In this document: in pieces, positions 23,646 through 32,544 of the stretch
Layout of the letters: every line of letters starts with the position of its first letter
How positions within the stretch are numbered: the stretch's first letter is position 1
NCBI RefSeq assembly: GCF_024158025.1
Contig: NZ_JAMZEL010000006.1
Location: 248,001 to 312,000 of the forward strand
Source of the DNA: Runella salmonicolor
GTDB lineage: Bacteria > Bacteroidota > Bacteroidia > Cytophagales > Spirosomataceae
Reading direction: 5' to 3'
DNA: 64,000 nt
Notes under the pieces: generated by a model
Databases searched by the model: none
Told to the model about the DNA's origin: nothing
What the model saw: only the letters and a program-made list of their open reading frames with translations
Program-made: the position numbers and the translations under genes

Positions 23646-24695
23646 ATGTTCAAAAAATTAGCCCTTCTTTTTATCATTACGGTGTCGTCGACGCGCGCAC
23701 AACAGGCGTTATTTTCCACGAAAGGCATTCAGCCTGCGATGTGTGTGGGCGAGAATGAATCCATCGAAATGGTGTTTGGAAAAGGGAACGCTTTTTATTA
23801 TTCTTTTTCAAAAGACAAAGGCGTTTCTTTTTCAACGCCTGAGCTAGTAGACAGCCTTCAGGGGCTGCATTTGGGCGTATCGAGGGGGCCACAGATTGCG
23901 TCTTCGCCCCAATCGACGGTGATTACGACCGTTGACAAAGCGGGAAATGTCTACGCTTATGTGCGCAATCGTACTACTGGTAAGTGGCAGAATCGCCTCA
24001 TGGTCAATGATGTACCCGAAATTGCCAAAGAGGGTTTTAATGCGCTGGCAAGTGATGGGAAAGGGGCTTTTTGGGTGATTTGGCTTGATCTGGGAGACGA
24101 CAAACAAAACAAGATTTTTGGGGCTTCCTCCAACGATGGCGGCTTGACTTGGGGTAAAAATAAGCTCATTTATCGCTCCCCCGATGCCACGGTTTGTGAG
24201 TGTTGTCAGCCGTCCATTCTCATGCGCGACCGGCGCGTGTATGTTATGTTCCGAAACTGGATCAGTGGCGCTAGAGATATGTACGTCGCTACGTCGGAGG
24301 ATGCTGGAAAAACCTTCTTACCTGCCCTAAAAATGGGAGAAGGAACTTGGAAACTCAACGCTTGCCCGATGGATGGTGGCGGTATGAGTGTGGATGAGAA
24401 AGGGGGCTTTACTTCGGTTTGGCGACGTGAAAATCAGCTTTTTACCTCAAAAATGGGAGGCCCAGAACAACTCTTAGGCCAAGGCCGCAATGCTTCTATT
24501 GCCACGAGTACGCAACATACTTTTATCGTTTGGCACGACAAAGGGCAAGTTTGGCTCAGTTCGTCTACGCAAGCACAACCCCTGAATTTGGGAGCGGGGC
24601 GGTATCCGCGCGTGGTGATGCTCAATCCGCGCTTGGCTTTCTGCGCCTGGGAAGACAAAGAGACCATCAAAGGAATGATATTGAAGGGGGAATAG
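23646..24695 (+). CDS. Exported sialidase-fold (Asp-box) protein
   Basis: A 349-residue protein with a signal peptide (about 1-18) and repeated Asp-box motifs of the sialidase/BNR beta-propeller fold: SFSKDKGVSFS near residue 58, SSNDGGLTWGKN near 160, and TSEDAGKTF near 221. A cysteine cluster CECCQPS lies between them. The full arginine triad and nucleophile of a sialidase are not evident, so enzyme activity is uncertain. It may be a carbohydrate-binding or surface propeller protein. Confidence 0.75.
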   Translation: MFKKLALLFIITVSSTRAQQALFSTKGIQPAMCVGENESIEMVFGKGNAFYYSFSKDKGVSFSTPELVDSLQGLHLGVSRGPQIASSPQSTVITTVDKAGNVYAYVRNRTTGKWQNRLMVNDVPEIAKEGFNALASDGKGAFWVIWLDLGDDKQNKIFGASSNDGGLTWGKNKLIYRSPDATVCECCQPSILMRDRRVYVMFRNWISGARDMYVATSEDAGKTFLPALKMGEGTWKLNACPMDGGGMSVDEKGGFTSVWRRENQLFTSKMGGPEQLLGQGRNASIATSTQHTFIVWHDKGQVWLSSSTQAQPLNLGAGRYPRVVMLNPRLAFCAWEDKETIKGMILKGE

Positions 24696-24935
24696 AATTA
24701 GAATGTCTTTTTGGTATATCTTTATTGTGGTTTGTCGCTATATGAGGTAACTGGTATGCTTGTAATGAGGTATTTGGTGATGGACCGCTTGATAACTTTT
24801 TTTGGCATTAATCTTCAAAATGGTATATCTTGTGCCTATAAATAATTTTATAGGATATTTTTCTTTTAGCACATTGTTTGTCCTTGTGCTTTTTGAAGTT
24901 CGTATGTACTTACTCAACGTTATGATATATTTCCA

Positions 24936-26267
24936 ATGGTTTTCCCGAAAAGAAACTACTTTTTTATTTTCAAACTTGGTTTTTTTGCGCTGATTATTTC
25001 TGTACTAAATGGGTGTAATGAAGCCGAAAATGGTAAGAGTCGACGAAAGGTGTATGTTGAAAAGAAAAACGGTAAGTATGCGTTAATCAAAGACGGAAAG
25101 CCTTTTTTTATCAATGGTGCTTCGGGGTATTCGTACTGCTCGGTTCTGAAAGAATCGGGCGGTAATACCCTGCGGACTTGGGATACGACCAACCTAGCCG
25201 TGATTCTGGACAGTGCGCTGGCCAATGACCTCAGCGTGATTGTGGGGCTATACCTGCCCAACTACCATGAAACTTCGTTTTTCAATAATCCAGTGCAAGC
25301 GGCCAAAATGCACAAAGATTATCAAGCCGTGGTGAAGCGATTTAAGTATCACCCAGCTCTGCTGATGTGGTCAATCGGGAATGAAGTCATTTTTCCGTAC
25401 AATCCCTCTTACAACAATTTTTACAAGGTATTTAATGGCTTGGTCGATATGATTCATCAGGATGACCCCGACCATCCGATTACGACTGTTCTCCTCAATT
25501 TTGATAAAAAATCGATTCTAAATCTGGTGGTTCGTTGCGACATCGATATCATCTCATTCAATATTTATAACCGAATAAACACCCTCCGCGATGATTTGGA
25601 TTGGTTCAGATGGTTTTGGAGTGGCCCCTATCTACTGTCGGAGTGGGGTATCGACGGCCCTTGGGAAGGGACCAAGCAAACCGCTTGGGGGGCGTATCTG
25701 GAACCTACTTCTGGGGAGAAAGCAGAGTTGTGTCTGACTCGCTACCAGCAATATATGCCCGTTGAAGATTCACGTTTTTTGGGTTCGTGTTTGTTTTATT
25801 GGGGGCACAAACAGGAAGGTACGCATACGTGGTTCAGCCTTTTTGATGAGGCGGGTGCTCACTCCGAAACCGTGGGTAAGATGAAATCCCTTTGGAGTGG
25901 GAAAGCTTACAAGCACGAATTTCCCACGGTCAAAACCATGTTACTTAATTCGAAGAAGGCCAAAGATAATATTTTGCTTACGGCCAATGCCCCAGCTACG
26001 GCGGAGGTGTTGTTGGATTCTTTGGGAGGGGGCATTAAAACAATAAAGTGGCAATTGTTCAAAGAAGATTGGCTGCGAATAAACAATCAGGCCAATACCA
26101 AAAAGCTCACGCCGCTGTCGCAACTCAACAAAAACTCGACGGAGCTCAAAGTCAATTTTACGGCGCCAGAAGAGGAAGGCCCCTACCGAATTTTTGCTAC
26201 CATTTATAATACTCAGGGAAATTTTGCGACTTGTAACATTCCCTTTTACGTAGTGAGCCAGCCATGA
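24936..26267 (+). CDS. Lipoprotein TIM-barrel glycoside hydrolase (GH2/GH5-like clan)
   Basis: A 443-residue lipoprotein with a lipobox (LNGC, Cys27). Its TIM-barrel domain has both retaining-enzyme glutamates in the expected contexts: the acid/base E150 in MWSIGNEV and the nucleophile E236 in LLSEWGIDG. After the barrel comes a C-terminal beta-rich domain (about 340-443). This resembles GH clan A enzymes such as the catalytic domain of GH2. The stop overlaps the ATG of the downstream glycosyltransferase fusion (ATGA), so the two are translationally coupled. It probably trims, branches or rearranges the glycan made by that enzyme. Confidence 0.8.
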   Translation: MVFPKRNYFFIFKLGFFALIISVLNGCNEAENGKSRRKVYVEKKNGKYALIKDGKPFFINGASGYSYCSVLKESGGNTLRTWDTTNLAVILDSALANDLSVIVGLYLPNYHETSFFNNPVQAAKMHKDYQAVVKRFKYHPALLMWSIGNEVIFPYNPSYNNFYKVFNGLVDMIHQDDPDHPITTVLLNFDKKSILNLVVRCDIDIISFNIYNRINTLRDDLDWFRWFWSGPYLLSEWGIDGPWEGTKQTAWGAYLEPTSGEKAELCLTRYQQYMPVEDSRFLGSCLFYWGHKQEGTHTWFSLFDEAGAHSETVGKMKSLWSGKAYKHEFPTVKTMLLNSKKAKDNILLTANAPATAEVLLDSLGGGIKTIKWQLFKEDWLRINNQANTKKLTPLSQLNKNSTELKVNFTAPEEEGPYRIFATIYNTQGNFATCNIPFYVVSQP

Positions 26268-29200
26268 AAAACCAGCCATTGATAAAACCACCCACCAAGC
26301 GGGAATTGCTCACCCTGAGGCTCATGATTCTTTTGGGGGTGGGGTCGATGGTGTTTTTTATGGCTAATCTGTTGGCGGAGTCTGTTCGGGGAAACGGGGC
26401 GCTATACGCGATGTTGATAACGGCTTTCTTCTTTACCTGTCTCACAACCCTTTATGAATGGTACCACTATTTTAGCATCACAATTCCAAAGGTCCCACCT
26501 GTCAATAAGACCTATACCGTCGATATTTTCACCACCTTTTGCGCGGGGGAGCCTTATGAAATGATAGAGGAAACCCTGCGGGCGATTGTTGCCATAACCT
26601 ATCCGCACACTACCTACCTGTGCGACGAAGCCGACGACCCTTACCTCAAGCGTCTTTGTGCGCAGTTGGGGGTACACCACGTTACCCGCCTTGACAAAAA
26701 GAATGCCAAAGCGGGTAACATCAACAATGCCTTGCGCCAATCATCGGGGGAGCTTTGCGTTGTTTTGGACCCCGACCATGTCCCTGCGCCCGATTTTCTT
26801 GACCCGATTGTGTCGCATTTTAATGATCCTTCCATCGGGTTTGTCCAGATTGTTCAGGCTTATAAAAACAGCGAAGAGAGCTTAATCGCCAAAGGTGCCG
26901 CCCAGCAGACCTACCAGTTTTATGGCCCGATGATGATGACCATGAACCACTACGGAACGGTGCTGGCCATTGGGGCCAATTGCACCTTCCGGCGCGCGGC
27001 GCTCGAATCCATCGGAGGCCACGCCGCGGGCCTTGCCGAGGATATGCACACCGCCATGCAGCTCCACGCAAAGGGCTGGAAATCAGTCTATGTGCCTGCT
27101 GTGCTGGCCCGTGGGTTGGTGCCTTCTACCTTGTCGGCGTATTATAAACAACAACTGAAATGGTCTAGGGGGGTGTTTGATTTGTTGGTCACTGTCTACC
27201 CCAAGTTGTTTACGCAATTCACCCTGCGCCAGAAGATTCATTATGCGCTGATTCCGCTTCATTATCTTTCGGGCATTATATTCTTTCTCAATTTTTTGAT
27301 TCCTATCCTTTCGCTCTGCTTTCATACCAGTCCGATGAAGATGGATATTACAGAGTTTGGTCTAATCGCCTTGCCTTTTCTGACCGTGGTCGTTCTTATC
27401 AGGCAATTCGTGCAATGGTGGGTAATGGAAGATACCGAGCGAGGGTTTCATGTGATAGGCGGGCTTTTGATGATTGGCACTTGGTGGGTGTTTATTCTGG
27501 GTTTTTTGTACACCCTGTTTGGGGTAAATGTACCCTACGTACCCACACCCAAAGATGGTAAAGAGGCAAACAACTGGCCTTTAAATATCCCTAATCTTGT
27601 CATTTTGTTGCTGTCCTTATTTTCCATCAGTTATGGATTGTACACCGATTGGAATCCCTACAACCTAACCATGTCGGTATTTGCGGGGCTGAACGCCGTG
27701 TTTATGGGTTTTACGGTTCTGATAAGCAGACAGCCCCAATTTCGAATCTTGGCCGTTCGGCATAAACGACTAAACTCTGGGTTGCTGTTTCTTCGGGAAG
27801 CCAAGGGACATTTCTGGATTATCAGGCGTCGTATCTACACCGTTGTCAGACGTACTCCGCTGTTGTTATCAATCCTCTTGACCTGCCCCATTATTTACAT
27901 GGTTCAGTTTCGACAGAAAGGACTGCCGCCGACGATTTACAAAGACCATCGGGAAAACTTTTTTATGACCGGAATAGACGCGCGGTCGGTCAACACCATG
28001 GGTACGGCTTTCCCCTTGAGCGGGGAGAATAAAACCCATTTTGACATCCTCTCATTTCATGTTCGCTGGGCGAGTGGCTTTTTGTCCACCCGTACGTTAG
28101 ATTCTGTTTATCGCAATGGCTCCTTGCCCATGATTACGTGGGTACTTCCTTCGCGGCTTTCTGACAATGCCAACGTTTTTGAACGAATCACAAACGGAAG
28201 TGAGGATGCGTATCTTTTGCAGTTTTGCCGTCAGTTTAAAGCGCTGAATCGCCCTGTTTTTATCCGTTTTGCTCCCGAAGCCGACAATCTGCCGAATCCC
28301 GCGCCAAACACCGCTGAGGCGTTTAGGACTGCGTGGAAATACATGCACGATTTTTTTCGCAATCAGGGATTATACCGGGTAATTTGGGTGTGGAATCCAG
28401 GGACGCCCGACTCAATCGACGAATATTTTCCGGGCCGTCAGTACGTTGATTGGATGGCGGTCAGTAGCCTAAACGAAGCCCATGATTCTTTACCCATCAA
28501 AAAGCAGTATTGGGCTTTTCATAAACATCCCGTTTTTCAATCAGAACTTCCCGTAATGCTGATAGAAAACGAAAATCAGTCGTTGTCCGACAAAGAGGCT
28601 AAATCCATCCGTGCTTCTTTTTCTGAAATCAAAGCCGTGGTCATTTCGGGCAGGACGGCGGGGCCATTTGGTAGGCTCCGACGAATCAATGACCTAACCG
28701 ATGAGTCGGGCAGGTTGGTAAGAAAACAAAATCGATTTAATAAGGAAAAGATTGAGCCTATTCCCAAGCTCCTGACATCGTACGGGACGGCACCCCAAAA
28801 TGTAGCGTCAACAACAATCCAAAGGGCCTTTTTTGTAGGAACTAGAGGTATCAATTACACCAAAGCCCAAGATTGGGTCAAGAGTCCCAATCCATTCAGA
28901 ATGAGTGAATTGCTGGAGGATTTCTACGAAATGAAAACCTTGGGCATCAACACCGTCAAACACAGCGGCCCGGGCATCTACGACCGAAATATCATCAGGG
29001 CCGCCGAAGAAACCGGCATGAAGGTGCATTTTAGTTTTTGGATTGACGACCACCTCGATTTTGTGGAAGAAAAAAATAAATTGGAGCAAGTCAGGGCGGA
29101 TATTCTTGCGGTCGTCAGTTCGTACAAAGACAATAAAAATATCATTGGCTGGAACATCGGTAACGCTGTTTTTCAAGAGCTTCAGTTTCGATATTTCAAA

Positions 29201-29998
29201 CCTGATTTGATTATTCAGCGAGATGCGTACCTGTTTTTTGTTAAAAACTTGGTGCGCAGTATCAAGCAGATTGACCCCTCGCGTCCCGTTACGATTGATG
29301 TCACGTTGGCGGACGATTTGCCCAAAACGGTTCACCAAATGCACCGACTGATGCCCGAGGTAGATGCATTCGGAATCAAAGTGAAGGCATCTCGGGCGGC
29401 TGATTTTAGTTTGCTTAAAGAACTAAGCGTTCCGTATTTTTTTAGGAATATAACAGTGTCCCAATATGCCACTTTGGAACCCCAAAAAATGGGGGTATTT
29501 ATTACCAATTGGCAGGACATAGTTAATAGTGGATTGGTCAATTTTGACGGAATAAAAGATTTTCGACGACGCCAAAAAACGCCCTTTATGCAGCTGCGTC
29601 ACCTCTGGAAAGGCACCAAGGCTCCCGCACCGCCGCCGATGGTGAAAATCTTAAAGCCTGCATTGGCCACCATTCCGGCTACTACGCTTACGTATTACGC
29701 CTTGGTACACAAAGAATCTCAATGGTACTTGGCCGATTCACTCCCAGCAAACGTAAAGTTTGAGTGGAAATTGGTTCAAATCGGTCGGTTTGAGCAGGCT
29801 GTGTCCTTGAAAGAACTCGGCAGTGGTCCCAAAATACAGGTCAAAATTCCAGAAAACCCTTCAATGTATCGACTTTATCTTTACGTCGTTGAGGGAACGA
29901 CGGTTGTTGATATTATCCAAACAACTTTGAATACCCCCTTGATTGTTAACAAAAAAACGCCCGATGAACAGAAGTCTTTAAGCGTATACAATAAATAA
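26264..29998 (+). CDS. Membrane GT2 polysaccharide synthase fused to two glycosidase-like domains
   Basis: A 1244-residue chimera. Residues 1-500 form a family-2 processive glycosyltransferase: two N-terminal TM helices, then D121 (CDEADD), the DxD motif D169/D171 (LDPDH), the AED motif near 258-260, and Q296-W300 (QQLKW, a QxxKW form of QxxRW), followed by several TM helices. After a last TM near 535-555 comes a GH26-like barrel (RFAPE with E672; E768 in PVMLIENEN). A second TIM barrel (about 830-1100) has WNIGNAV, where Ala968 replaces the catalytic Glu seen in the partner lipoprotein. A beta-rich tail follows. The synthase part probably polymerises a beta-glycan, and the extracytoplasmic parts probably modify or bind it. 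Confidence 0.85.
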   Translation: MKNQPLIKPPTKRELLTLRLMILLGVGSMVFFMANLLAESVRGNGALYAMLITAFFFTCLTTLYEWYHYFSITIPKVPPVNKTYTVDIFTTFCAGEPYEMIEETLRAIVAITYPHTTYLCDEADDPYLKRLCAQLGVHHVTRLDKKNAKAGNINNALRQSSGELCVVLDPDHVPAPDFLDPIVSHFNDPSIGFVQIVQAYKNSEESLIAKGAAQQTYQFYGPMMMTMNHYGTVLAIGANCTFRRAALESIGGHAAGLAEDMHTAMQLHAKGWKSVYVPAVLARGLVPSTLSAYYKQQLKWSRGVFDLLVTVYPKLFTQFTLRQKIHYALIPLHYLSGIIFFLNFLIPILSLCFHTSPMKMDITEFGLIALPFLTVVVLIRQFVQWWVMEDTERGFHVIGGLLMIGTWWVFILGFLYTLFGVNVPYVPTPKDGKEANNWPLNIPNLVILLLSLFSISYGLYTDWNPYNLTMSVFAGLNAVFMGFTVLISRQPQFRILAVRHKRLNSGLLFLREAKGHFWIIRRRIYTVVRRTPLLLSILLTCPIIYMVQFRQKGLPPTIYKDHRENFFMTGIDARSVNTMGTAFPLSGENKTHFDILSFHVRWASGFLSTRTLDSVYRNGSLPMITWVLPSRLSDNANVFERITNGSEDAYLLQFCRQFKALNRPVFIRFAPEADNLPNPAPNTAEAFRTAWKYMHDFFRNQGLYRVIWVWNPGTPDSIDEYFPGRQYVDWMAVSSLNEAHDSLPIKKQYWAFHKHPVFQSELPVMLIENENQSLSDKEAKSIRASFSEIKAVVISGRTAGPFGRLRRINDLTDESGRLVRKQNRFNKEKIEPIPKLLTSYGTAPQNVASTTIQRAFFVGTRGINYTKAQDWVKSPNPFRMSELLEDFYEMKTLGINTVKHSGPGIYDRNIIRAAEETGMKVHFSFWIDDHLDFVEEKNKLEQVRADILAVVSSYKDNKNIIGWNIGNAVFQELQFRYFKPDLIIQRDAYLFFVKNLVRSIKQIDPSRPVTIDVTLADDLPKTVHQMHRLMPEVDAFGIKVKASRAADFSLLKELSVPYFFRNITVSQYATLEPQKMGVFITNWQDIVNSGLVNFDGIKDFRRRQKTPFMQLRHLWKGTKAPAPPPMVKILKPALATIPATTLTYYALVHKESQWYLADSLPANVKFEWKLVQIGRFEQAVSLKELGSGPKIQVKIPENPSMYRLYLYVVEGTTVVDIIQTTLNTPLIVNKKTPDEQKSLSVYNK

Positions 29999-30132
29999 AA
30001 TACAACATTGGTCGATTTCTTTGATGGACTCATTTAGGGCTATTGGTTTGATACATAGCGATTTCCTTCTTTACGAACAGATTTAAAAACCATTTGCAGT
30101 GATGAATACAATATTTTGGTAAGGGGGCTGGC

Positions 30133-30546
30133 ATGAGTTTAGTGATAATAATGGTACACAAAACTCTGCTTGACATGATTGTAGATAATATACTTATTTC
30201 GGCCCCAGAAGTCGAGTATCTCACCTCTGTCTCCAACTACACTTACATCTATCTGAAGGATGGCACGCGGCTTCTTAGCTCACACAACTTAGGAAAGATA
30301 ACTACCCATTTGGCGCTTACCAGAGTACACAACAGAGTTTCGGTCAACAAGACATATATTTCCAAGGTGAAAGAAGGGGAAATTGTGATGAAATCGGGAT
30401 TTGTTATTGCCCCGTCGCGCCGAATGAGAAGGGTTCTTTTGACGCTTGAAACTAAAAAAACGCCCCGCCGTCGTAAATTGCTCAGAGATGGAGATGAGGC
30501 AGCTAAACCAAAAAAGCGAAGCCTGGCCATTGAAGATTCAAACTAA
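30133..30546 (+). CDS. LytTR-family DNA-binding protein
   Basis: A 137-residue stand-alone LytTR domain protein without a receiver domain. LytTR features are EYLTSVSNYTYIYLKDGT, the VHNRVSVNKTYI strand (usual form FxRVHRSYLVN), and the final strand IAPSRRMRRVLL. A basic C-terminal tail follows. A purine-rich ribosome site (AAGGGGG) lies about 8 nt before the ATG, supporting this start. It is 134 nt downstream of the synthase gene and transcribed in the same direction, so it may regulate the exopolysaccharide genes. Confidence 0.85.
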   Translation: MSLVIIMVHKTLLDMIVDNILISAPEVEYLTSVSNYTYIYLKDGTRLLSSHNLGKITTHLALTRVHNRVSVNKTYISKVKEGEIVMKSGFVIAPSRRMRRVLLTLETKKTPRRRKLLRDGDEAAKPKKRSLAIEDSN

Positions 30547-31060
30547 TAGGCGGAAATGCACCGCACCGACAGGGGCGTGTTTTTGTATGCTTGGCGCTAC
30601 GTATATCCTGAAACTAGTCGAGATAGACGCTTAAAAAAAGTGTGATTTATGTAACTATTTCCTGAAAATATGTAACATGAATCGGATATTAAAGCCTGAC
30701 TTTTACGCTGTGCTTATTTGCCTCTAGCTAATGGTATGAACTTACTCAAAATTAATGTTATGAATTTACTCACAATAGTATAAATACGAAACTCTTGTCA
30801 TACAAATTTTCGACTCTAACGTAGGTTGGCGATCATCTGGAGCTTGCCCAAATGCATCAGTATTAATCAAATACAATTGAGGTATAACTACCCAATCCTT
30901 TAGACATATATTCTATAAGGATGGGAAATTAGATGTATTTGATTTTTAAGGGATATGCCATGGCCCATTTTTTATCATGGTACTTTTTTGAGGGAGTATT
31001 TTAGGGTATTTGATTTTTTGTCAACCAGTTTTATTGAATCACCATTTAAATTAGAAACAA
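30547..31060. other. 514-bp gene-free gap with a 24-bp-period repeat
   Basis: No protein-coding gene is evident. Two direct repeats of TATGAA(C/T)TTACTCA start at 30735 and 30759, exactly 24 bp apart, a spacing compatible with a tandem-repeat binding site for a dimeric regulator. The remaining sequence is AT-rich leader for the ice-binding-like gene. Confidence 0.5.
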
Positions 31061-32287
31061 ATGAAAAAAAATGTATTACTAATTCTGAGCATAGCCACCT
31101 TGGTTTGTTTGAAAAGTATAGTTTTTGGACAGGCCCCAAATCTGGGAACAGCCTTTGATTTTGCGTTATTTACGGCAAACGGGGCTTTTACGAATACGGG
31201 GGCATCAATGGTCGTCGGCGATATTGGTACCAATGTGGGGGCTTTTAGTGGCTTTCCTCCTGGTATGGTTACCGGAAACATTCGTTTGCCAGGTTCACCC
31301 GAGGCTGCGCAAGCTGCCATAGATGTGGTGTCGGCCTATAACTCGTTGAACTCACGTCCGTGTGGTACAATTATAGCGCCTGAATTAGCGGGGCAAACAT
31401 TGGTGTCAGGGGTGGTTTACTGTCAGAATACGGCATCTCCTACTACATTAAACGGAACCTTAACTTTAAGTGGGTCGGGGATTTTTATCATTAAATTAAG
31501 CAGTGCTTTAACGACCGCAACTTCTTCATCGATTGTTCTGATCAACGGTGCTACCGCCAACAATGTGTTTTTTCAGGTAGATGGAGCTGTCACTTTGGGG
31601 ATTGGTTCAGTTTTTAAGGGTACTATACTTGCACAGGGGGCTATTTTTCTGAGTACTGGGGCTTCCCTTGAGGGTAGAGGCCTTTCAGTTGCTGGGGCTA
31701 TAACATTAAATAATAATTCAGTGACCAATGTAGCGCGGCCATTACCAGTTACTTTGGTGTCTTTTACTGCCAAACCCCTTTCAAATCAAACGGTTGACTT
31801 GGCATGGACCACGTCGCTGGAAACGAATAACAAAGGGTTTCTCGTGGAGCGTAGTAAGGAAATGAGAAATTTTGAAAAGGTAGAAGAAATAAGTGAAATT
31901 GCCGCAAACAGCAATTCCCTGAAAACCTATCGTCTTATAGATCGAAAAGCGTATGCTGGCACCAGCTATTATCGATTAACGCAAACCGATCTTAGCGGTA
32001 AAGTAACGGTCTATCCGGCTATCTCGGTTGTTTTACGGGAAGACGCCTACGGGGTATTTCCCAATCCGGTTGTTAGTGAAGGAAGGTTTACCCTGCGTTT
32101 AGACGAGCCAGAAACCGCTTTGGTCAATCTTTACAGTATGGAAGGACGTTTGCTTCCCCTTCAGAAAATTGGAGTCCAGTCTGGTAATCTTATGTTAAAA
32201 GCTACTGGTAAGATGGCCACTGGGGTGTATATTCTCTCAGTAGTGGAGCGAGGACAAACGCGGAATCATCGCGTGGTCGTCGAGTAG
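31061..32287 (+). CDS. Secreted DUF3494 (ice-binding-like) protein with T9SS tail
   Basis: A 408-residue exported protein. After a signal peptide (about 1-23), residues about 25-225 form a DUF3494 domain: AFDFALFTANGAFTNTG, a middle GDIGTNVGAFSGFP, and repeated turns such as GSGIFIIKLSSALTT and FKGTILAQGAIFLSTGASLEGR. These match the discontinuous beta-helix of ice-binding and adhesion proteins. A linker and a T9SS type A sorting domain follow (FPNPVVSEGRFTLRL to the end). It would be exported by the type IX system and anchored on or released from the surface. Ice binding itself is not proven, as many DUF3494 proteins serve other roles. Confidence 0.88.
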   Translation: MKKNVLLILSIATLVCLKSIVFGQAPNLGTAFDFALFTANGAFTNTGASMVVGDIGTNVGAFSGFPPGMVTGNIRLPGSPEAAQAAIDVVSAYNSLNSRPCGTIIAPELAGQTLVSGVVYCQNTASPTTLNGTLTLSGSGIFIIKLSSALTTATSSSIVLINGATANNVFFQVDGAVTLGIGSVFKGTILAQGAIFLSTGASLEGRGLSVAGAITLNNNSVTNVARPLPVTLVSFTAKPLSNQTVDLAWTTSLETNNKGFLVERSKEMRNFEKVEEISEIAANSNSLKTYRLIDRKAYAGTSYYRLTQTDLSGKVTVYPAISVVLREDAYGVFPNPVVSEGRFTLRLDEPETALVNLYSMEGRLLPLQKIGVQSGNLMLKATGKMATGVYILSVVERGQTRNHRVVVE

Positions 32288-32346
32288 ATGTTATAAATGC
32301 TCAGTTCAATTTTTTATCCACTATCCACTACTAATAAATCTCAACT

Positions 32347-32493
32347 ATGAATACTAAAGGTCAGTATATATCAGCTCCTGCCTCTAAAAAGGCGTATAAA
32401 ACCCCAAAACTAAAAGTTTTGGGTAAAGTAAATAAAATGACTCAAAAACTTGGGTCGGCAACCGATGGTTTTGGCGGTTCTTTTGAAGGTTAA
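32347..32493 (+). CDS. Candidate lasso-type RiPP precursor peptide
   Basis: A 48-residue peptide missed by ordinary length cut-offs. Its middle carries the complete lasso-precursor leader signature YxxPxLx3Gx5T: Y17, P20, L22, G26 and T32 within YKTPKLKVLGKVNKMT. The Thr should sit at position -2, so the predicted core is the C-terminal 15 residues KLGSATDGFGGSFEG, where D7 of the core could close a ring with residue 1. A Lys at core position 1 is unusual, as most cores start with Gly, so core identity is uncertain. A cyclase-like gene lies 51 nt away on the opposite strand. B1/B2-type leader-binding and protease genes are not seen. Confidence 0.65.
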   Translation: MNTKGQYISAPASKKAYKTPKLKVLGKVNKMTQKLGSATDGFGGSFEG

Positions 32494-32544
32494 CAAGATG
32501 TTTAACTGAAGAAGTTTTACACTTGATATATTATAATCCACTAA

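Noticed and set aside
24802..24993. 63-codon frame upstream of the glycosidase lipoprotein
   Set aside because: It overlaps the 5' end of the lipoprotein gene in another frame. The hydrophobic look comes from AT-rich leader sequence.
32347..32493. Chance short frame
   Set aside because: I kept it as a gene because all five positions of the leader signature occur at exact spacing and a cyclase-like gene is adjacent, which chance alone would rarely give.
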